DNA of 64,000 bases from Streptomyces sp. NBC_00568 (GTDB lineage: Bacteria; Actinomycetota; Actinomycetes; Streptomycetales; Streptomycetaceae). The DNA lies in contig NZ_JAPENW010000001.1 in the NCBI RefSeq assembly GCF_026341855.1, positions 5,385,001 to 5,449,000 on the forward strand, in the 5' to 3' direction. Below the pieces are notes generated by a model that was given only the letters and a program-made list of their open reading frames with translations, searched no databases and was not told where the DNA came from. The position numbers and the translations under genes were made by a program. Of this stretch, positions 63,036-64,000 are shown piece by piece. Within the stretch, counting starts at the first letter, position 1. The number at the start of each line of letters is the position of its first letter.

Positions 63036-64000
63036 GTGACGCTCAACACGCACCGCTGGTGGCGCGACGCAGTGATCTACCAGGTGTACGTCCGGAGCTT
63101 TCTGGACAGCACCGGGGACGGCATCGGCGATCTCGCCGGCGTCCGGGCCGGACTGCCGTATCTGAAGAAGCTCGGGGTCGACGGCATCTGGCTGAGCCCC
63201 TTCTACCCCTCGCCGCAGCACGACCACGGCTACGACGTGGCCGACTACTGCGATGTGGACCCGCTCTTCGGCGACCTCGCCGAGTTCGATCTGCTGATGA
63301 CGGACGCCCGGCGCCTCGGCGTCCGGGTGCTCCTGGACATCGTCCCCAACCACTGCTCCAGCGAGCACCCGTGGTTCCGTGAGGCGCTGGACCCGGCGCC
63401 CGGCGGCACCGCCCGCGCCCGCTTCCACTTCGCCGACGGCCGGGGACCGGACGGCGCCGAACCGCCCAACAACTGGCACGCCATGTTCGGCGGCCCCGCC
63501 TGGAGCAGGGTCACCGAGCCGGACGGCACCCCCGGACAGTGGTACCTGCACATGTTCACGCCGGAGCAGCCCGACCTGAACTGGCGCAACCCCGAGGTCG
63601 GCGCCCACTTCGACCACGTACTGCGCTTCTGGCTCGACCGGGGCGTCGACGGCTTCCGCATCGACGTGGCCGCCGGGCTCTACAAGCACCCCGGCCTGCC
63701 GGACTCGCCCGACCCCGAGGCCGACGCCCGCACCCGCGACTCGGTCAATCCGCTCGCCTGGAACCAGCCGGAGGTGCACGACGTCTGGCGCCACTGGCGG
63801 TCCGTGTGCGAGGAGTACACCGCCGAGGACGGCCGGGAGCGGCTGCTCGTCGGCGAGGTCTCCGTGCCGACCGCCCGCGAACACGCCCGGTACGTACGCC
63901 ACGACGAGCTGCACCAGGCCTTCTTCTTCGACCTGCTGAGCGCGCCCTGGAACGCCGACGCCTTCCGCAAGGTCATCTCCGAGGCCATGCAGGACATCGC
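63036..64000 (+). CDS. Alpha-glucosidase (GH13), 3' end outside window
   Basis: At least 321 residues, cut by the window edge. GH13 conserved regions visible: region I DIVPNH, region II GFRIDVAAG (nucleophile Asp) and region III LVGEVSVPTA (acid Glu). The N-terminus HRWWRDAVIYQVYVRSFLDS, and LSPFYPSPQHDHGYDVADYC, are typical of oligo-1,6-/alpha-glucosidases. No signal peptide is seen, so it acts on imported sugars. The start may be GTG 63036 or the in-frame ATG 63000; the latter abuts the putative operator at 62988-62998. Confidence 0.92.
   Translation, partial: MTLNTHRWWRDAVIYQVYVRSFLDSTGDGIGDLAGVRAGLPYLKKLGVDGIWLSPFYPSPQHDHGYDVADYCDVDPLFGDLAEFDLLMTDARRLGVRVLLDIVPNHCSSEHPWFREALDPAPGGTARARFHFADGRGPDGAEPPNNWHAMFGGPAWSRVTEPDGTPGQWYLHMFTPEQPDLNWRNPEVGAHFDHVLRFWLDRGVDGFRIDVAAGLYKHPGLPDSPDPEADARTRDSVNPLAWNQPEVHDVWRHWRSVCEEYTAEDGRERLLVGEVSVPTAREHARYVRHDELHQAFFFDLLSAPWNADAFRKVISEAMQDI

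Overview
The window is a high-GC actinobacterial chromosome segment, almost certainly Streptomyces. The genes use G/C-ending codons, frequent GTG/TTG starts and 4-base ATGA/GTGA overlaps. The order uvrB - uvrA - uvrC - rapZ - yvcK - whiA - gap - pgk - tpiA - secG is the classical Streptomyces core arrangement, with whiA encoding the sporulation regulator. No rRNA, tRNA, CRISPR array or intact transposase was seen.

Layout. 1-11.9 kb is housekeeping: a DUF2293 fragment, a uridine-kinase-like protein, a CBS protein, CorA, a methyltransferase, a pseudouridine catabolic pair (psuG plus a PfkB kinase), small VOC and cupin proteins, an Ogt-type alkyltransferase, a secreted GDPD, an MHYT membrane protein and UvrB. 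12-17.4 kb is a metal/stress group: TerD, a TerD fusion protein, TerC behind a probable yybP-ykoY manganese riboswitch, and a Ca2+/H+ antiporter. 17.4-23 kb holds an MFS transporter, an S66 peptidase, AroQ and a polar amino acid ABC transporter.

23.4-32.5 kb is an accessory patchwork between that transporter and the MBL hydrolase gene. It has two orphan 3' ends of MBL-hydrolase genes in the same orientation as the intact copy at 32.5-33.2 kb. It also has broken genes for secreted proteins (DNRLRE-type, PASTA-like, S1 protease), an intact protealysin-like M4 metallopeptidase closed by a 26-bp perfect hairpin, a small zinc-ribbon ORF, and an intact two-gene operon: an acyltransferase-PLP aminotransferase fusion plus a CdsA-like cytidylyltransferase. 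That operon is the best candidate for undescribed chemistry.

33-57.6 kb is core again: UvrA with a histone-like tail, a PfkB sugar kinase/LacI pair with a large operator, a Tat-type Rieske lipoprotein, a DNA-binding protein, UvrC with an internal 15-bp tandem repeat, the rapZ-yvcK-whiA overlapping operon, a secreted M14 carboxypeptidase, the gap-pgk-tpiA-secG glycolysis/secretion group, an RbpA-family protein and Pgi. 57.6-64 kb holds a PadR-regulated ABC exporter and a sugar-uptake locus (solute-binding protein, then an alpha-glucosidase cut by the window end). Both carry a shared TACCTAACA motif upstream.
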